NCBI GenBank assembly: GCA_937900605.1 | Contig: CALCDK010000040.1 | Coordinates: forward strand, 1 to 9,118 | Direction of reading: 5' to 3' | Length of the DNA stretch: 9,118 nucleotides | From: an uncultured Olsenella sp. | Lineage (GTDB): Bacteria > Actinomycetota > Coriobacteriia > Coriobacteriales > Atopobiaceae | Shown here: positions 6,630 through 9,118 of the stretch, piece after piece | Layout: each line of letters opens with the position of its first letter | Position numbering within the stretch: the first letter of the stretch is position 1 | Made by a program: the position numbers and the translations under genes | The notes under the pieces: model-generated | What the model saw: only the letters and a program-made list of their open reading frames with translations | The model's database searches: none | What the model was told of the DNA's origin: nothing

Positions 6630-6673
6630 GTTGACTGCTCCGGGGATGGCGCCTGGCGGCCGGTCTCCCCACA

Positions 6674-6702
6674 TACATACCAGATGCGCGCCGCCGCGGC
6701 AC
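6674..6702 (-). promoter_or_regulatory. Possible promoter of the exchanger gene
   Basis: The only A/T-rich patch in this gap reads GTATGTATGT on the minus strand. TG-G-TATGTA (6682-6674) resembles an extended -10, and a weak -35 candidate GTGCCG (6702-6697) lies 17 bp upstream of the hexamer, the same hexamer as before the HAD gene. The resulting leader of about 47 nt could form a GGGGA/TCCCC stem (6666-6670 with 6642-6646). I do not see a recognisable riboswitch, including the manganese-sensing yybP-ykoY type. Confidence 0.35.
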
Positions 6703-6747
6703 GCGGCCGGTGGCTGGGGCGGCCCCGGAACCACGACCTCTCGACAA

Positions 6748-6783
6748 GGGGGCGGCCGCACCCCGGAGGATGCGGCCGCCCCT
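6748..6783 (-). terminator. Strong GC hairpin terminator after the ABC exporter operon
   Basis: GGGGCGGCCGCA (6749-6760) and TGCGGCCGCCCC (6771-6782) form a perfect 12-bp stem with a 10-nt loop, extendable by one G-T pair. It starts about 26 nt past the stop of the downstream ABC gene. On the minus strand the stem is followed by CTTGTCGAG, a poor T-tract, so termination may be partly Rho-dependent or rely on stem strength, as is common in high-GC actinobacteria. It separates the ABC operon from the exchanger gene. Confidence 0.68.
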
Positions 6784-6808
6784 GCTTGCCGTGCGCGTGG
6801 CGCCGTGG

Positions 6809-8767
6809 CTACTCGAGCTCGAAGGTGCCGGTGTAGAGCTGGTAGTACGTGCCCTGCCGGGCGATGAGCTCCTCGTGCGTGCCGCGCTCGATGATGCGGC
6901 CGTGGTCGAGGACGACGATGAGGTCGGAGTTGCGCACGGTCGACAGGCGGTGGGCGATGACGAACGTGGTGCGGTCCACCATGAGGGCGTCCATGCCGCG
7001 CTGGACGATGGCCTCGGTGCGCGTGTCGATGCTCGAGGTGGCCTCGTCCAGGATCATGACGGGCGGGTCGGCGACGGCGGCACGGGCGATGGAGATGAGC
7101 TGCCTCTGGCCCTGGGAGAGGGCCGCGCCGTTGTCGGTGAGCATCGTCTCGTAGCCGTCGGGCAGGTGGCGGATGAACGCGTCTGCGCCGGCGAGGCGCG
7201 CGGCGGCCATGCACTCGCCGTCGGAGGCGTCGAGCTTGCCGTAGCGGATGTTGTCCATGATCGTGCCGGTGAACAGGTTGGTGTCCTGCAGGACCATGCC
7301 GAGCGAGCGCCTCAGGGCCGGCTTGCGGATCTTCTCGATGTTGACGCCGTCGTAGCGGATCTTGCCCGAGGAGATGTCGTAGAAGCGGTTGATCAGGTTG
7401 GTGATCGTCGTCTTGCCGGCGCCGGTGGCGCCGACGAAGGCGACCTTCTGGCCGGGCCTGGCGTGCAGCGAGATGTCGTGCAGCACGGTGTGGCCGGGCT
7501 CGTAGGCGAAGTCGACGTGCTCGAGCACGACGTCGCCGGCCAGCGGGGTGAGCGTGACGGTGCCGTCGGAGTGGGGGTGCTTCCAGGCCCAGCGGCCGCT
7601 GGCCTCGGCGCACTCGGTGGCGTTGCCCTCGCGGTCGACGTGGCAGTTGACCAGTTCGACGTAGCCGCCGTCGTGCTCGGGCTCCTCGTCGAGCAGCTCG
7701 AAGATGCGCCTGGCGCCGGCCGCGCCCATGACCACGGCGTTGATCTGGTTGGAGATCTGGCCGATCTGGGCGGCGAACTGCTTGGTCATGTTGAGGAACG
7801 GTACCGCGACGGCGATGCTGAGCGGCAGGCCCGAAAGGCTGGGGTTGGGCATGCCCATGGCGATGAAGGCGCCGGCGGCCACGGCCACGACCACGTAGAG
7901 CAGGTTGCCCATGTTCATGAGGATGGGCATGAGCGAGTTGGCGTAGGAGTTGGCGGAGCGGGCGGCGTCCTCGAGCTCGTCGTTGAGGGCGTCGAAGGCC
8001 TTCTCGCAGGCGCGCTCGTGCGAGAAGACCTTGACGACCTTCTGGCCGGCCATGATCTCCTCGACGTGGCCCTCGACGGTGGCCACGGCGCGCTGGGTGC
8101 GCATGAAGTTGCGGGCCGAGCGGGTGCCGAGCGCCTTGGTCGTGAGCGCCATGCAGATGGCGCCGACGAGCACGACGATGGCCATGGGGACGCTGTAGTA
8201 GAACATGATGCACACGACGGTGACCAGCATGAGCGTGGTGAAGAGCAGCTGCGGCAGGCTCTGGCCGATCATCTGGCGCATGGCGTCGATGTCGTTGGTG
8301 TAGTAGCTCATGACGTCGCCGTGCTGGTGCGTGTCGAAGTAGCGGATCGGCAGGTCCTGCATGTGGTCGAACATCCTGCAGCGGAACTTCTTGAGCGAGC
8401 CCTGCGAGATGATGGCCATGGCCTGCTGCGAGAAGGTGTTGCACGCCAGGGCGACCACGTAGAGGCCCGCCAGGGTCAAGACGTTGGCCGCGATCTGGGG
8501 CGCGGCGCCGGCCCAGTCGCCGGACTGCCAGCTCGTCTCGACGACGGCCAGCGCGCGCTCCATGAAGATGTTGGGCATGGCCTGCATGACGGCCTGGACG
8601 ACGACGCAGACCAGGGCCACCGGCAGCAGCACGGGGAAGAACTCCCGCAGCATGCGCACGACGCGCCAGATGGTGGCGACCATGTGTGAGCCGCCGCGCG
8701 CGGGCCTGGTCGGGGTGCCGGCGACGTTCTGGGGCCGCGCGGTGTTGGTGGTGTCGCTAGCGCTCAT
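6809..8767 (-). CDS. ABC exporter half-transporter, catalytic subunit of a heterodimer
   Basis: The 652-residue protein has an N-terminal six-helix exporter membrane domain (about 35-350) fused to an ATPase domain (about 412-650). The ATPase shows an A-loop Tyr422, Walker A GATGAGKTT (446-454) with Lys452, Q-loop Gln494, Walker B MILDE with catalytic Glu575, D-loop SSID (578-581) and switch His606 in IAHR. The signature is LSQGQ (550-554), not LSGGQ. This mix of intact Walker B/His and changed signature is that of the TM288-like subunit of TM287/288-type heterodimers (also LmrCD, BmrCD), which export drugs, lipids or peptides. Residues about 365-410 form an extra segment between the two domains with Trp and Cys residues and a WKHPHSDG stretch. 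There are no peptidase domains. It starts at 8767, overlapping the partner gene by 11 bp, with GGGGGG 8 nt upstream; Met29 is a less likely start. The substrate is unknown. Confidence 0.92.
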   Translation of the reverse strand: MSASDTTNTARPQNVAGTPTRPARGGSHMVATIWRVVRMLREFFPVLLPVALVCVVVQAVMQAMPNIFMERALAVVETSWQSGDWAGAAPQIAANVLTLAGLYVVALACNTFSQQAMAIISQGSLKKFRCRMFDHMQDLPIRYFDTHQHGDVMSYYTNDIDAMRQMIGQSLPQLLFTTLMLVTVVCIMFYYSVPMAIVVLVGAICMALTTKALGTRSARNFMRTQRAVATVEGHVEEIMAGQKVVKVFSHERACEKAFDALNDELEDAARSANSYANSLMPILMNMGNLLYVVVAVAAGAFIAMGMPNPSLSGLPLSIAVAVPFLNMTKQFAAQIGQISNQINAVVMGAAGARRIFELLDEEPEHDGGYVELVNCHVDREGNATECAEASGRWAWKHPHSDGTVTLTPLAGDVVLEHVDFAYEPGHTVLHDISLHARPGQKVAFVGATGAGKTTITNLINRFYDISSGKIRYDGVNIEKIRKPALRRSLGMVLQDTNLFTGTIMDNIRYGKLDASDGECMAAARLAGADAFIRHLPDGYETMLTDNGAALSQGQRQLISIARAAVADPPVMILDEATSSIDTRTEAIVQRGMDALMVDRTTFVIAHRLSTVRNSDLIVVLDHGRIIERGTHEELIARQGTYYQLYTGTFELE

Positions 8768-9118
8768 CGGCGTTGCCCCCCATCTCGTCGAGGTTCTTCT
8801 CGTCGTGGCTCTTCTTGTTCTGCGAGAGGTACACCTCGCGGTAGATGGCGTTGGTGCGCAGCAGCTCCTCGTGGGTGCCCACGGCGTCGACGTGCCCGTC
8901 GTCCATGACGACGATGCGGTCGGCGTCCTCCACCGAGCTCGTGCGCTGGGCGATGATGAGCTTGGTGGTCTCGGGCAGGTAGCTCCTGAGGCCCTCGCGG
9001 ATCATGCGGTCTGTCTTGGTGTCGACGGCGCTCGTGGAGTCGTCCAGGATCAGCACCTTGGGGTGGCGCAGCAGGGCGCGCGCGATGCACAGGCGCTGCT
9101 TCTGGCCGCCGGAGACGT
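8757..9118 (-). CDS. ABC exporter half-transporter with degenerate ATP site (3' end only)
   Basis: Only the last 119 residues are inside the window; the frame is open through the right edge and ends at a TAG at 8759-8757. The visible part begins within the ABC signature (VSGGQKQR), followed by Walker B LILDD in which the catalytic glutamate is replaced by Asp, the D-loop region STSAVDT, and a switch position IIAQR in which His is replaced by Gln. Those two changes mark the non-hydrolysing subunit of heterodimeric exporters, as in TM287. Its intact SGGQ signature would complete the catalytic site of the partner encoded just downstream, while the partner's LSQGQ faces this degenerate site. After the ATPase fold comes a short charged tail (about 20 residues) rich in Lys, Glu, Asp and Asn. 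The last 11 bp overlap the next gene, giving translational coupling and favouring equal amounts of subunits. Confidence 0.9.
   Translation of the reverse strand, partial: VSGGQKQRLCIARALLRHPKVLILDDSTSAVDTKTDRMIREGLRSYLPETTKLIIAQRTSSVEDADRIVVMDDGHVDAVGTHEELLRTNAIYREVYLSQNKKSHDEKNLDEMGGNADER

Noticed and set aside
6671..6680. ACATACATAC short tandem repeat
   Set aside because: It is only two and a half copies of 4 bp, too short to be a meaningful repeat; it is better read as the A/T-rich -10 region of the exchanger promoter.
6621..6747. Riboswitch upstream of the exchanger (for example the manganese-sensing yybP-ykoY type)
   Set aside because: The gap is only about 127 bp up to the terminator, and I could not match the conserved loops; only a simple 5-bp stem is visible.
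5619..8444. 941-codon minus-strand open frame, as if the exchanger were fused to an upstream domain
   Set aside because: Only its last 333 codons are real. The upstream part runs out of frame through the ABC gene and the terminator hairpin and is Arg/His/Ala low-complexity. A ribosome binding site marks the exchanger start at 6620.
6710..8689. 659-codon plus-strand open frame opposite the ABC gene
   Set aside because: Its Gly/Asp/Val/His-rich composition without motifs is typical of an antisense shadow; the minus strand encodes a complete ABC exporter.

Overview
The window is a GC-rich (roughly 70% by eye) chromosomal segment with short intergenic gaps, GGAG/AGGGGG-type ribosome binding sites and strong G/C preference at third codon positions. 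Codon style, the protein families and their close packing suggest a high-GC Gram-positive anaerobe, most likely a Coriobacteriia-type actinobacterium (Olsenella/Collinsella/Atopobium relatives). That placement is inference from protein character; no rRNA or other marker gene is present.

Left block (1-2518, minus strand): a two-gene unit transcribed leftwards. A 245-residue protein that looks like a shortened, motif-poor relative of the DUF1015 family is followed 16 bp later by a large protein of unknown function that ends in tetratricopeptide-like repeats and runs off the left edge. The 104-bp gap at 2519-2622 is a divergent promoter region.

Middle block (2623-5512, plus strand): a HAD-superfamily phosphatase, then a 71-bp gap holding a hairpin, then a small phasin-like helical protein whose stop codon overlaps the start (ATGA) of an AarF/UbiB (ADCK/ABC1) atypical kinase carrying two C-terminal membrane helices. 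The phasin-like and AarF genes are translationally coupled and probably act together at the membrane.

Right block (5619-9118, minus strand): from right to left, the 3' end of one ABC exporter half-transporter with a degenerate nucleotide site, a complete second half-transporter with the catalytic site (11-bp gene overlap), a strong GC-rich hairpin terminator, and a YrbG-type sodium/calcium exchanger with its own probable promoter. The two ABC genes encode an asymmetric heterodimeric exporter of the TM287/288-LmrCD-BmrCD type. The exchanger converges on aarF across a 106-bp gap that contains GC-only palindromes.

No gene-free stretch exceeds 300 bases. I saw no tRNA, rRNA, CRISPR array, insertion sequence, phage gene or attachment site. 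Nothing here is clearly a new defence or mobile system. The points most worth following are the coupled phasin-like/AarF pair, the degenerate DUF1015-like protein with its unknown TPR partner, and the altered ion-site residues of the exchanger.
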